Positions 51,840 through 60,517 of a stretch of DNA of 64,000 nt are shown here, one piece after another. The translations under genes were made by a program, and so were the position numbers. Every line of letters begins with the position of its first letter. Within the stretch, counting starts at the first letter, position 1. The DNA is taken from NCBI GenBank assembly GCA_018435605.1, contig JAHDNF010000026.1, positions 1 through 64,000 on the forward strand, read 5' to 3'. The stretch comes from a bacterium (GTDB lineage Bacteria > Auribacterota > Auribacteria > Auribacterales > Auribacteraceae). Below the pieces are notes generated by a model. That model was given only the letters and a program-made list of their open reading frames with translations. It did no database searches and was not told the DNA's origin.

Positions 51840-53304
51840 TTTTGCCTCCTATATTTATAAGGTTGTTGAACGATTCAATATCCACCTCGATTTGCTGTTT
51901 AGTATGTTCGATTCTTGTCGGAGTGATTTCGACAGACAAAACAAGTTCTCTCACGCGGTGAATTGCTATCAAAAGTTCAAGTTCTGAATCACGTTTTAAC
52001 ATTGACTCAAGTTCATCAATGTATTCTATTTCCGTGTTGTTCAAAGAAGGAATACATTCCGTTGATAAAAAGCTTCCCGATATTTTCTTTGATAAACTTT
52101 CAATCAATTCTTTCGGGATAGTTCCCTGACGCCTTGCCTCAATTTGCAGTGCGACATAAGCTAAAAGAGTAATGTCTCTATCACCGGTTATAAGATCGTT
52201 CCACGCTTTGGAGTTGACAAAATCGCCAAGGTTTTCTTTCAGCAGAATTTCGGTTTTTCGCATTAAGTCATTTGTTGTGAATAGTTCATAAATGAGGTTG
52301 ACTTTGCTAATCTGCGATTTTTTATCAAAATAACTGCTCAATAGATCAAAACAGATTTCCATTTTATGAACTGCTTCTTCGCGTTGCAAAGATTCGTCGT
52401 TTAACCCGACTGGAATACTGGACTGCACAACATATCTTGCCGAATCGACAAACGACTGAAGCCTGCTTCCGAAGATTTCAGCTTTTGCCAGTTCAATCGA
52501 CCTGTTAGCAAGAATGTTGCGATAGATAAACCCTATTCTCCTGCCATCAAGAGAGATCTCCCCATTTGTCTCACGCATAAGAAGATCAGCAAATTTAGCG
52601 ATGAATTCTGAGAGGGAGGTCAAATCATCTTTCAACCTGATAAAATCTTCAGCTGATTTTTCCAGCATTGTTTTTATCTTCTGCCCTACATCAAGAACAC
52701 AGTTTTTCGGCACAGATTTTCCATTATCTCGGCCCAACCAAAGATTTATCGCTGGAGCGTCATCACCGTTGATATGGGTTGTAACTTTGATTCGGTCTTT
52801 CTCACTCATTTCAAGCACATCGGGAGGATAGACGAACAGAGCGAACCTGCCGATCAGAGCTTCGTCAAGAGCATTAGTCGCCGAGTAACTCATTGGGTTC
52901 ATTGCGGCCCATACCCATTTAACCTGCGTTTCGAATCCCATAATTTTTCTCGACCGAATAATCTCCAGCCATTTGCTCTGTAATTCGGGGATCGCCCTGT
53001 TCAGTTCGTCTATCAAAATAAGTTCTTTATCCCATACAGTAACTTTGCTGGGAATATATTCCACTACACCTTTTTTTAGTTTCTCAATGTTTGGGTATCC
53101 GAGTACATCCTCAAACATCGCTTTTGATGCATCGTATATCAGATAATTTTTGCCGAGCGATTCAGCTATTTTATTTACAATTAAAGTCTTAGCGCAACCG
53201 TGATTGCCGATCATAAGAAGCGGATCGCCGGTCAGCAAAGATGCAAAAACAAGGTTTTCATCCTGTTCTTTCCATCCAAAAATACCAAGTTCTTCGAGTA
53301 ACAT
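51808..53304 (-). CDS. MoxR-family AAA+ ATPase
   Basis: The 498-residue protein has Walker A IGNHGCAKTLIVNKI (about 34) and Walker B KELILIDELNRAIP (about 95). Sensor-1 is WAAMNPMSYSATNALDEALI, followed by the arginine-finger region GRFALFVYPPDV. The size and layout fit MoxR/RavA-type chaperone ATPases, which work with vWA-domain proteins. The remaining C-terminal 200 residues are helical and link to the neighbouring gene products. The partner vWA gene follows upstream. Confidence 0.88.
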   Translation of the reverse strand: MLLEELGIFGWKEQDENLVFASLLTGDPLLMIGNHGCAKTLIVNKIAESLGKNYLIYDASKAMFEDVLGYPNIEKLKKGVVEYIPSKVTVWDKELILIDELNRAIPELQSKWLEIIRSRKIMGFETQVKWVWAAMNPMSYSATNALDEALIGRFALFVYPPDVLEMSEKDRIKVTTHINGDDAPAINLWLGRDNGKSVPKNCVLDVGQKIKTMLEKSAEDFIRLKDDLTSLSEFIAKFADLLMRETNGEISLDGRRIGFIYRNILANRSIELAKAEIFGSRLQSFVDSARYVVQSSIPVGLNDESLQREEAVHKMEICFDLLSSYFDKKSQISKVNLIYELFTTNDLMRKTEILLKENLGDFVNSKAWNDLITGDRDITLLAYVALQIEARRQGTIPKELIESLSKKISGSFLSTECIPSLNNTEIEYIDELESMLKRDSELELLIAIHRVRELVLSVEITPTRIEHTKQQIEVDIESFNNLINIGGKNESSKITVGA

Positions 53305-53336
53305 ATCAAAATCTCCTTTTTTGGAATGTATTGTGT

Positions 53337-54620
53337 TTAATTACAGACATCTTCAAGGCGCATCACATCGCCGAATTGTGCAAAATCAGGGCAGGTATTG
53401 ATCCTGTCAAAAAGAATTGCAAGGGTTTGGAGATGTAATTCTTTCAGCCTGTTTTTTAAGTCCAAAGCCATACAAGCATAACCGTCGGTAATGATTACAG
53501 CCTTATCAATATTTTTCTCTAAGATCGATTTTGCCACGCAATTAAAATCAGTTCCGTAAGTTGTCTTGATTCTTCCTTTAAGTAATGACTCGAACGAAGT
53601 TTCTTCAACCTTGTTGCTGAACAGAAAAATTTTAGTAATTTCCTTCCTCAGATTTTTCAGAATACCGATGATTTTAGGCAGATAATCAATCACACTTCCA
53701 GAAACATCAAGATAGATTGCGAGACCTTTATTCTCTTCAATAGGTTTGTTCAGCTTATTGTGAAAATATGCCGGATAAAACCCTGAAGCGATCAGCACAA
53801 GGTCGCGTTTGGATGGATTAACTGGAATAGGCGAAATACATGATCGTCTGTCATGAAACAACTCTTTGAATTTATCTATCTTCCGTTTTGTAGAAAACTT
53901 CTGTAACAGAACTTTTTTAATAGACAAATGAGTCTGAAATGCTTCCACCAGAAAACCAATCAGATTTTTGAAGTACGCAGGATTATGCGATGTTATATCC
54001 ATACTCATACGCTTGAGTTCTTCAGCGATTTTCGCAAGTATTTCACGAGATAGGTTGTGAGCATCTGAGTTCATGCTGTGTGATCCAACTAATAAAACCG
54101 AAGACAAATTTTCAGTGTCAGTCAATATTTTCAACGTCTGAATCAGTTCTCCGGTTGTCATGCTGTCTTGATTCTGATGATTTAGATAAAGCTGTTCGTA
54201 CACTTTAAAATACCTGCTTTTGCTTAACTCACTGTCAGGCCGCATAATCCCATCTAAACCACAAGGTTGGTGTGTTTTTTTGAAAAAATTACCGTAAGCA
54301 GAATTTTTGTAATAAACGCAACTTATTACAGCGTTGATGATTACATCTGCGGCGATGTTTTCAATAAGACCGCAATTGTAAATAAAATGACCGAACATTG
54401 GATGCAGTAGCTCGTGAAATATCAGGCTGAATAAATCCTCTTTGCAGGTTACAAATTGATCGACAAATTCAGGATTATAAAGCAGTAACCCATCTTTTGT
54501 GATCCCTGCCGTAGGATGAGATTTGTCTTCCTGAATATCTTTTATGAACGATGCTACAAAACTGTTAAACCCGAGCGCCTTTTTAAGCATTGTTCTTACA
54601 ATCTCAAGATCGATTTTCAT
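53337..54620 (-). CDS. Metallopeptidase-like vWA protein (DUF2201)
   Basis: ATG 54620 (MKIDLEIVRTMLKKAL) has GGAG 9 bp upstream, better than one six codons earlier. The 427-residue protein has a zinc motif FHELLHPMFGHF (HExxH, about 69) in a DUF2201-type N-terminal domain. The C-terminal vWA domain has a MIDAS AIYLDVSGSVID and the second loop TTYGTD, ending in AVIITDGYACMALDL. Such proteins pair with MoxR ATPases. Together with the SAP gene they form a three-gene unit on the minus strand. Confidence 0.82.
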   Translation of the reverse strand: MKIDLEIVRTMLKKALGFNSFVASFIKDIQEDKSHPTAGITKDGLLLYNPEFVDQFVTCKEDLFSLIFHELLHPMFGHFIYNCGLIENIAADVIINAVISCVYYKNSAYGNFFKKTHQPCGLDGIMRPDSELSKSRYFKVYEQLYLNHQNQDSMTTGELIQTLKILTDTENLSSVLLVGSHSMNSDAHNLSREILAKIAEELKRMSMDITSHNPAYFKNLIGFLVEAFQTHLSIKKVLLQKFSTKRKIDKFKELFHDRRSCISPIPVNPSKRDLVLIASGFYPAYFHNKLNKPIEENKGLAIYLDVSGSVIDYLPKIIGILKNLRKEITKIFLFSNKVEETSFESLLKGRIKTTYGTDFNCVAKSILEKNIDKAVIITDGYACMALDLKNRLKELHLQTLAILFDRINTCPDFAQFGDVMRLEDVCN

Positions 54621-54715
54621 ATTAAAATTCTCCTTCATGCAGACAGAGCCGTCCGTTGCTTTAGTTTGTTTTCAATTTAGTTATAAATAGTTAGGGAACA
54701 GGAACTGTGAAGAAA

Positions 54716-55318
54716 TTAATGGACTTTAAAGATGATGTTGCCGTCTTGCTTGTTGTAACAATATCCGCAGTTATCGCAAGAGATATTGTCATTGATTTGA
54801 GCTGGACACATGATACCTGATGCTCTTTTATCTCCTTCAATAAAAGCTGTTCGCCAATTTATCGGCGGTAACTTCATGGTAGGATCGGTTGAAGCAAAAA
54901 GCTGGACATTGTTTAACACGTTGAGTTTTTCAAGATACGGCAACAACCCTTTCACTTCCCATGAACGGGTATATGTCCAGAATTTGATTTCAGGGAACGA
55001 CATGCAGATTTTTATCCAGCTTAAGATGTATTCCGAATTATAGAAATCACCGCTCACATGAATTCTAAACGACGGAATGATTCGCGGAATAATCCCGATC
55101 ATCATTCTGGTAAATTGCTCAGAATCTTCTGTCAGCACCAGATTCATCAGATACGCGCTTCTGCAGTTTGGACGACGAATTTCATAGCGATATCCGTAAC
55201 ATTTTTTCAAGCACCACTCACTTGCTCCGGGACAGGTGATTTTACCAGGCAAGCTGAATGAAAAAATGTTACCGATCTTCTCATTTCCAATACCAAAACT
55301 TACTCCAAGTAATCGCAT
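54716..55318 (-). CDS. GP88-like protein
   Basis: ATG 55318 (MRLLGVSFGIGNEKIGNIF) follows AAGGAGG, better than a longer frame upstream. The 200-residue protein matches the phage/plasmid gene-product-88 family. CPGASEWCLKKCYGYR gives the clustered cysteines, then SFRIHVSGDFYNSEYILSWI, TYTRSWEV and a C-terminal cysteine set (GIMCPAQINDNISCDNCGYC). It is typical of mobile elements; its function is not known. It precedes the vWA gene by a short gap. Confidence 0.75.
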   Translation of the reverse strand: MRLLGVSFGIGNEKIGNIFSFSLPGKITCPGASEWCLKKCYGYRYEIRRPNCRSAYLMNLVLTEDSEQFTRMMIGIIPRIIPSFRIHVSGDFYNSEYILSWIKICMSFPEIKFWTYTRSWEVKGLLPYLEKLNVLNNVQLFASTDPTMKLPPINWRTAFIEGDKRASGIMCPAQINDNISCDNCGYCYNKQDGNIIFKVH

Positions 55319-55417
55319 AAAAACCTCCTTTTTTAAGTATTTTGGATTAATAAAAAGGAATAAAACTTTACAACTCACTCCTATGATCAGCAAAAATCAT
55401 AAGTTCCGAAAAAACAC

Positions 55418-55447
55418 TTGACACTTAACACCTAAATAGGTGATAAT
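55418..55447 (+). promoter_or_regulatory. Promoter with internal palindrome
   Basis: TTGACA (55418-55423) and GATAAT (55442-55447) are 18 bp apart. The spacer contains the perfect inverted repeat CACCTAAATAGGTG (55429-55442), an obvious operator position for a repressor of the plus-strand gene. Confidence 0.6.
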
Positions 55448-55480
55448 ATATTTTGAAAATTGATAAGTAGGATTTTTTTC

Positions 55481-56434
55481 ATGTATGAAGGAAATGAATT
55501 TTATAAAGAGTCTATTTGTAAGATATGCAAGACCAGCAAGTATTCTATTTTTGGGAAGATACTGGTAGCTATTCATTGGGTAGTTAATATTCTTACGATA
55601 TTAACTCCAATAATAATAATTTTATTAGCATCCCGTCCTTCGAAAGAAGTACCTATTACAGTTGCTATCGTTGTTTTGGGCTTACTTGTATTTATGTTCG
55701 CTATTCTTTTTTTAATTGAAGAATTGAGATGGTCTCAAAAATCTCGTTATGCAGAAGCAACGAAATCTTTACATTTATGTATACATATCATACGAGATAT
55801 ATTTTTTTATTTGGAAGATGAAACAATTCCTGATGATGATCGATGTAAGGACATTTCACTATCTTTATGGGCATTAGCAAAAACCTTTTCTTTATTAAAA
55901 GGAGTCCATTGTAGAGCATGTATAAAAATAATTGAATGTGTTGAAAACGGATTACATGGGAATTTATCAGATGAAGAAAAATTAAATATGTTATATGTTA
56001 CTACTTTCCGACGTGATTTAAATACAGAAAGAACTCAAGAATATCGACTCGAGGGAGATTCTAAAGAAAATACTTTAGCTGGAAATACTGACTTTAGAAA
56101 ATTATTTTTGCGCGAAGATAACTCAGAACGCTTTTGGATTCACAATGATATTTGGAAGGATAAGAAGACATATCAAAACACTAGGCTTGCTAAGCTAAAC
56201 GATATTAAAGATCTAGGATATAGAAGTGCTTTAGTTGTTCCTATAAGGAAAACCACTCAGACTAAGTATTCTGAGCAACAATATTCACATAAACAGGATA
56301 TTCTTGGTTTTGTTTGCATTGATTCTATGACTAGAGGAATTTTTAATAAAAGATATGATCCAGAGGTTGTAGCACTTTTTGCTGATGCATTATTTGTGTT
56401 GATGAAATTATGGTATAAAAAGAAGGAAAGATAA
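55481..56434 (+). CDS. Two-TM protein with GAF-like domain, unknown
   Basis: ATG 55481 (MYEGNEFYKESICKIC) is the better start; a TTG 21 bp earlier is poor. Of about 317 residues, two membrane helices (VNILTILTPIIIILLA, TVAIVVLGLLVFMFAILFLI) occupy about 28-80. The C-terminal half reads like a GAF sensor fold (LGYRSALVVPIRKT, DILGFVCIDSMTRGIF, FADALFVLMKLW). It resembles membrane GAF proteins found near defence loci. No effector domain is present. It is isolated from the minus-strand genes around it. Confidence 0.6.
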   Translation: MYEGNEFYKESICKICKTSKYSIFGKILVAIHWVVNILTILTPIIIILLASRPSKEVPITVAIVVLGLLVFMFAILFLIEELRWSQKSRYAEATKSLHLCIHIIRDIFFYLEDETIPDDDRCKDISLSLWALAKTFSLLKGVHCRACIKIIECVENGLHGNLSDEEKLNMLYVTTFRRDLNTERTQEYRLEGDSKENTLAGNTDFRKLFLREDNSERFWIHNDIWKDKKTYQNTRLAKLNDIKDLGYRSALVVPIRKTTQTKYSEQQYSHKQDILGFVCIDSMTRGIFNKRYDPEVVALFADALFVLMKLWYKKKER

Positions 56435-56438
56435 TTTT

Positions 56439-56621
56439 ATGAAAAATGAATGGAAGCCTAATGATAATGCTTTTTTTAAATTAGATGAAAACACTATTCT
56501 CTTTGTGAGGAATTCATCAAAAGGAGTGATTGAATCTCATATCCATTTATGTCCTAAAAGCATCTTAGATGCTGCAAAAAACACATCATATGATTATATG
56601 CCCCCTAATAGGAATATGTAA
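56439..56621 (+). CDS. Small protein paralogous to its convergent neighbour
   Basis: The 60-residue protein MKNEWKPNDNAFFKLDENTI has the shared core ESHIHLCPKSILDAAKNTS. It follows the GAF-like gene by 4 bp and ends 5 bp from the next gene on the other strand, whose product ends IINVHICPKDILEAARNVTW. The pair clearly share descent. The function is unknown. Confidence 0.6.
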   Translation: MKNEWKPNDNAFFKLDENTILFVRNSSKGVIESHIHLCPKSILDAAKNTSYDYMPPNRNM

Positions 56622-56625
56622 TCTT

Positions 56626-56817
56626 TTACCAAGTTACGTTTCTAGCGGCTTCAAGAATATCTTTTGGACAGATGTGAACATTTATAATGTAATGATTCCC
56701 TTTTTTATCATTAAATTTTACTACATAGAGATTATCTTTTTTTTCTATTGAATATATTTCATTTTCCACTCTCCGTGACCTATCTTTATCCCTATTAAAA
56801 AACTTATCAATACTCAT
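56626..56817 (-). CDS. Small protein paralogous to its convergent neighbour
   Basis: The 63-residue protein MSIDKFFNRDKDRSRRVENE has a beta segment EIYSIEKKDNLYVVKFND and the core INVHICPKDILEAARNVTW. It shares this core with the gene at 56439-56621. It is small and charged, like phage or plasmid regulators. The function is unknown. Confidence 0.6.
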   Translation of the reverse strand: MSIDKFFNRDKDRSRRVENEIYSIEKKDNLYVVKFNDKKGNHYIINVHICPKDILEAARNVTW

Positions 56818-56926
56818 AATATAAAAATAGTATAGGGGTTTATTAATTTTTCTATTATTGAAAATTTTATTTTAACCATTTTATTCCGGGTTATTCCTGT
56901 TGTTTTTGTTATTTTATCTTGCGGAA

Positions 56927-56999
56927 TAAAAAAAGAGCAGGAAGACTCACCCAAAACTCCTTCCCCAAATAAACAAGAAAAAAGATGAGTTCCCTGCTC
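56927..56999 (-). terminator. Terminator of the SSB-like gene
   Basis: On the minus strand GAGCAGGGAACTCA pairs, with a bulge, to TGAGTCTTCCTGCTC around a 35-nt loop, followed by seven T. It lies just beyond the SSB-like stop. Confidence 0.6.
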
Positions 57000-57006
57000 C
57001 CATGAC

Positions 57007-57318
57007 TCAGATTGACATCTCCACGATAGATTTACTTCCCTGCAAACTATATTGATTCACAACAACTTCGGTATTATAGTTGGTTTTATCGTTAGATTTG
57101 AAACTCGAAGTTCTCACTATACCTTGCAGTTCAACGATTTTACCGTCTTCGATGAGGTTTTTTACAGAATCTTTCGGATTGAATACGACGCATGGGACAT
57201 ATTCAGTAGATTTTGTTCCGTCAGATTCGGTTATCAACCTGAATTTCAGTATCTCGCCTTTTTCGTGTGTGAAAAGTTTGAGACTGGCAATTTTGCCTGA
57301 TCCGATAAACACATTCAT
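57007..57318 (-). CDS. Single-stranded-DNA-binding OB-fold protein (SSB-like)
   Basis: This protein of 103 residues is an OB-fold, MNVFIGSGKIASLKLFTHEK, KSTEYVPCVVFNPKDS, KIVELQGIVRTSSFKSND and NTEVVVNQYSL. It corresponds to the SSB core but lacks the acidic tail that recruits host partners. Mobile-element SSBs often look like this. A terminator follows it. Confidence 0.72.
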   Translation of the reverse strand: MNVFIGSGKIASLKLFTHEKGEILKFRLITESDGTKSTEYVPCVVFNPKDSVKNLIEDGKIVELQGIVRTSSFKSNDKTNYNTEVVVNQYSLQGSKSIVEMSI

Positions 57319-57439
57319 GATTTTTTCCTTTCGTGTTTGGTTTGCGGATTAAAGTTTTGTCTGTTTCTTGTAAATAAGTATTTTATAAAAGAAATTGATT
57401 TATAAATGGTTTGTACCGACAAAGCGGGAAGAACTTAAT

Positions 57440-59476
57440 TCAATCGATATCGAACAAATTCACACATGCAACTTTGATTTTCGGGTTTTTATCGAGGTTA
57501 TTTCGGGCAATCTCTTTCCTGATTATCGCCTCAATATTTTTGTTTATGGCAATTGATACAACCTCATCGAATCCGTGCTTCAGGTTCTTGAGAATATTCT
57601 GGATATAGTCTGATTTTCCTGTCTCTATCTCGACGGCAATTCGTTTTTTTGACGTATACAGAATAATATCCGCCTTACCATTTCGCGGAGTTTCAAGCTC
57701 GACCCTGAACCCTGCTTTGCTGTAATAATCAGCGATTTTTATTTTCCAGAATCTATGTACAATTCCCTCGTTTATGGTTTGAACGTCGCATCCAAGATCA
57801 AGTAAAACAGTTTTGCCTTTGTGAGTAATATCGAACAGAACAATTCTCTTTGTTTTTCCGATAAAAAGATTCCGAGGAATAACATACCCCTCCTTTACAA
57901 GCCGCTCTTTGTGTAAAGTTCCGTATTTCGGGTTAAACCCAAGCCTCTTGTATCTTTGAATAAGGTATGAAAGGGGATATTTGTAAATATCGATCAGGAA
58001 GTTTTTCAAATCAGAATCCAACCCGGATTTACCTTTTATATCATCTCTATTATGCCTTGAGTAAATCCCGCCGAAATCCCGGAATTTACCCTTTTCAGGA
58101 TGTAAATCCGATAAATCCCGTAAAATCCTGCTGTGATCTTTGATGTCGGAATCTGTGACATTTCCATTAATCGGTACCAATGGAATACGCACATGGCATG
58201 GGTTAATCCGATTTTTTATCTTGATTATCGCTTCCCCAACCTTCAGCATATTGAGAAAAACTTCCTCATCATAATTCAGGAAAAGCGATTTCTTAGCGGT
58301 TCTTATGTCATCCTCATGCTGAAGTCCAAGATAAATTTGCGTATGACAGTTGCCAAGCAGATAAACCGGCAACATAGAAGGATGTTGTGTGATTGTGATA
58401 AGTCCCTGGCCGAATCCTCTGATCTCACGATAGACGTTTTCAAGGCTGTTTGAACTCTCCTTGTAAAATTGTGAGTTATGAAACAAATTGTGAGCTTCCT
58501 CAAGAAACAATACATTCCGAAGTTGTTTAGTTTCGCCCTGAGTCAACCTGTAAAGATGGATCCATCGCAATATTATCTCGGAAAAGAATATACGGAGCGG
58601 TTTCGGCATTTCCATATCAAGTTCGAATATAACAGGTTTATCAAGAAAAGTTTCGAGTTTGATCGGATCTCTGGAATTAAATACTTTTTTAGAGGGTCCG
58701 ACTGTGAAGCTGTGAAATATTCTTAAAGCTGTCTGTTTCCATCGAAATTCCCTGTCAAATACTTTTGCCTTTTCAAGTTCTCTTTCTCCGTCATAAAAAT
58801 TCGGATAGAAATCGTTGTTTTTAAAGATGTTCAGCAGTTTTGAGTATATTTTATTGAAGAAATACGCCACTCCCGGACCTGATAGATGGGATTTTTCAAG
58901 AACCTCGGCTATAGTGCTTATCCATGACTCACTATCAACACCCGGCGGAGCTCGAAAAGGATTCCATGGAAACGATGAAATATCCCTGCCGACTGTGAAT
59001 ATGGTTACATTTTTTATTTCAGGAACTCTATCTGCCAGCTTCAATAAATTCCGCCAGCTTCTTTTCCAGTCGATGATCGTAACAGGAATTTTCTTTCTGA
59101 TAAGTTGAATAGCTAAAAGGAAAGCAAGGTTTGTCTTACCTTCACCGGTTACAGCAAAAATACCGATTTGTTTGACAAAATCATCGTATCTAAGGGCAAC
59201 GGGATGAAGATTCTTCCCATTATACACAATATTTCCTAACGGGAATTCTCCGGCGGCATCTTCTTTGGTTGGCGGTTCAAGGATTATTTCTTTGATATCA
59301 AGCGGCAATTTATTTAAGATTTTTTCTGCTAAAGTTTCGATTTCCAAAGCAAGATCCCGCCTGCCCTTCTCATCTTCAGCGAGGTACATAAACCATAAAC
59401 GGTCCGCTTTATCACCAATAATCGGTTTGAGTTTTCGGCATAGTTGTTCGATCTCCCTTGATGGTTTCATTTTCAA
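57440..59476 (-). CDS. HerA/DUF87-type ATPase with nuclease-like C-terminus
   Basis: The 678-residue protein has Walker A IGIFAVTGEGKTNLAFLLA (about 105) and Walker B RNVLFLEEAHNLFH (about 323). A glutamine/arginine segment GFGQGLITITQHPSML follows, as in HerA/VirD4-like ATPases. The C-terminal 200 residues hold a winged helix (YPLSYLIQRYKRLGFNPKYG) and a PD-(D/E)XK-like strand pair (RNGKADIILYTSKKRIAVEI, ETGKSD). Such proteins move DNA or serve conjugation and defence (HerA-nuclease pairs); here both parts lie in one polypeptide. It overlaps the upstream gene by 65 bp in another frame. Confidence 0.8.
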   Translation of the reverse strand: MKMKPSREIEQLCRKLKPIIGDKADRLWFMYLAEDEKGRRDLALEIETLAEKILNKLPLDIKEIILEPPTKEDAAGEFPLGNIVYNGKNLHPVALRYDDFVKQIGIFAVTGEGKTNLAFLLAIQLIRKKIPVTIIDWKRSWRNLLKLADRVPEIKNVTIFTVGRDISSFPWNPFRAPPGVDSESWISTIAEVLEKSHLSGPGVAYFFNKIYSKLLNIFKNNDFYPNFYDGERELEKAKVFDREFRWKQTALRIFHSFTVGPSKKVFNSRDPIKLETFLDKPVIFELDMEMPKPLRIFFSEIILRWIHLYRLTQGETKQLRNVLFLEEAHNLFHNSQFYKESSNSLENVYREIRGFGQGLITITQHPSMLPVYLLGNCHTQIYLGLQHEDDIRTAKKSLFLNYDEEVFLNMLKVGEAIIKIKNRINPCHVRIPLVPINGNVTDSDIKDHSRILRDLSDLHPEKGKFRDFGGIYSRHNRDDIKGKSGLDSDLKNFLIDIYKYPLSYLIQRYKRLGFNPKYGTLHKERLVKEGYVIPRNLFIGKTKRIVLFDITHKGKTVLLDLGCDVQTINEGIVHRFWKIKIADYYSKAGFRVELETPRNGKADIILYTSKKRIAVEIETGKSDYIQNILKNLKHGFDEVVSIAINKNIEAIIRKEIARNNLDKNPKIKVACVNLFDID

Positions 59477-59936
59477 GATTCAATAATTTATTTTTCCGGG
59501 CAATATCCCAGTAATCGGCAAGGGCAATCATCAGATATTTTTTCAAGGTAGCAATATCTTTCCAGAAAACAAGGTCTTCCTGCCGTTTTTCTTTTTCAAG
59601 ATCGATAATCTGAACTTCTATCTGTGTTCGTCGACTTGAAAAATCTACTGCTCGTTCAATCAGGTAATTATTCCGCGTAAGCAGAGTTATTTCTTCCAAT
59701 AGGTTGCCGCATTGCCTCGAATCGTAATTTATTCTATTGATCAGATCGGCATGTAGGGTTTTTCTAAGTTCAATTTCATCCAGCAATTGTTTAACTGTAG
59801 CCTTCAGTGTTTTTGCCTTTGATGAGAATAGTATCTCAGGTAAAGATTTCGAACTTATCTTGCTAGGAGGGATTTCACTCAGGGTAGCCTCAAGGTTCCC
59901 GATGGTATACTGGTTCAGTATGATCTGATTTTCCAT
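59412..59936 (-). CDS. Coiled-coil protein upstream of the HerA gene
   Basis: The 174-residue protein is mostly helical coiled coil (SSKAKTLKATVKQLLDEIEL, VQIIDLEKEKRQEDLVFWKD). The N-terminal part reads NQIILNQYTIGNLEATLSEI. It is first in the minus-strand operon with the HerA-like ATPase and SSB, and may tether or regulate the ATPase. No family is recognised. A 28-bp palindrome lies about 120 bp upstream. Confidence 0.6.
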   Translation of the reverse strand: MENQIILNQYTIGNLEATLSEIPPSKISSKSLPEILFSSKAKTLKATVKQLLDEIELRKTLHADLINRINYDSRQCGNLLEEITLLTRNNYLIERAVDFSSRRTQIEVQIIDLEKEKRQEDLVFWKDIATLKKYLMIALADYWDIARKNKLLNLENETIKGDRTTMPKTQTDYW

Positions 59937-60341
59937 ATTGAACCGCCCAAATAATGTTTTAAAAGTCTTGTTCCGGATTAGGTGGAATTTATGTATTGGA
60001 GTAATTCGGTTGTAAAATTAAAAAATAGTGTTATGATATTAAAAAAAAGCTTTTATTGTTATAAATGCTTATAACAATAATGAATTCAATAGACATAGTT
60101 TTGAATTTACAGAAATTTTGTAAATTCAGAGTTTTCTGATTTCTTTTCATTGTTTTTGCATCTTTCTCTACTCATATAAATGCTTAAGAAAATCAGAATG
60201 TAACATTATGGACATCGGAGCTGTAATATGCTATATTATTTTGAATACCGATACGTATTCGCATCGAAGCTGCTTCCTAATGAGCGATCAGGTTAATCAA
60301 ATGCCAGAAGACAAAGACAACGAGTTGGCGGAGATGATCAT
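59937..60341 (+). other. Non-coding gap with palindrome
   Basis: The 405-bp AT-rich gap holds the perfect 28-bp palindrome at 60053-60080 and several shorter inverted repeats, but no gene with a ribosome site. It looks like the control region of the minus-strand operon and the boundary with the chromosomal-type region. Confidence 0.6.
60053..60080. repeat. 28-bp AT-rich perfect inverted repeat
   Basis: TTATTGTTATAA and TTATAACAATAA flank ATGC. The two 12-bp arms match exactly. It may be the operator for the coiled-coil/HerA operon or a replication or transfer-type site. Confidence 0.85.
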
Positions 60342-60476
60342 GCATTACGAACCAAGCTTGGCCTGATGCAAGAGCAGTTCGCGGCGAAGGTCGGGGTTAC
60401 TTGGTCGAGCTTGAATCGCTGGGAGAACAGGCGTGGAAAACCGTTGCCGCTATCTCTAAATCCGGCAAGATTCTGA
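60342..60476 (+). pseudogene. XRE regulator remnant
   Basis: Reading ALRTKLGLMQEQFAAKVGVT and then WSSLNRWENRRGKPLPLS is a clear helix-turn-helix, but the preceding codons lie in another frame (EDKDNELAEMIMHYEPSLA, then stop) and no start codon is in register. A frameshift just before 60342 has killed the gene. Confidence 0.7.
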
Positions 60477-60517
60477 AAAATCGCAATGAACACAATCGAT
60501 AGAAAGGAAACGTAAAG

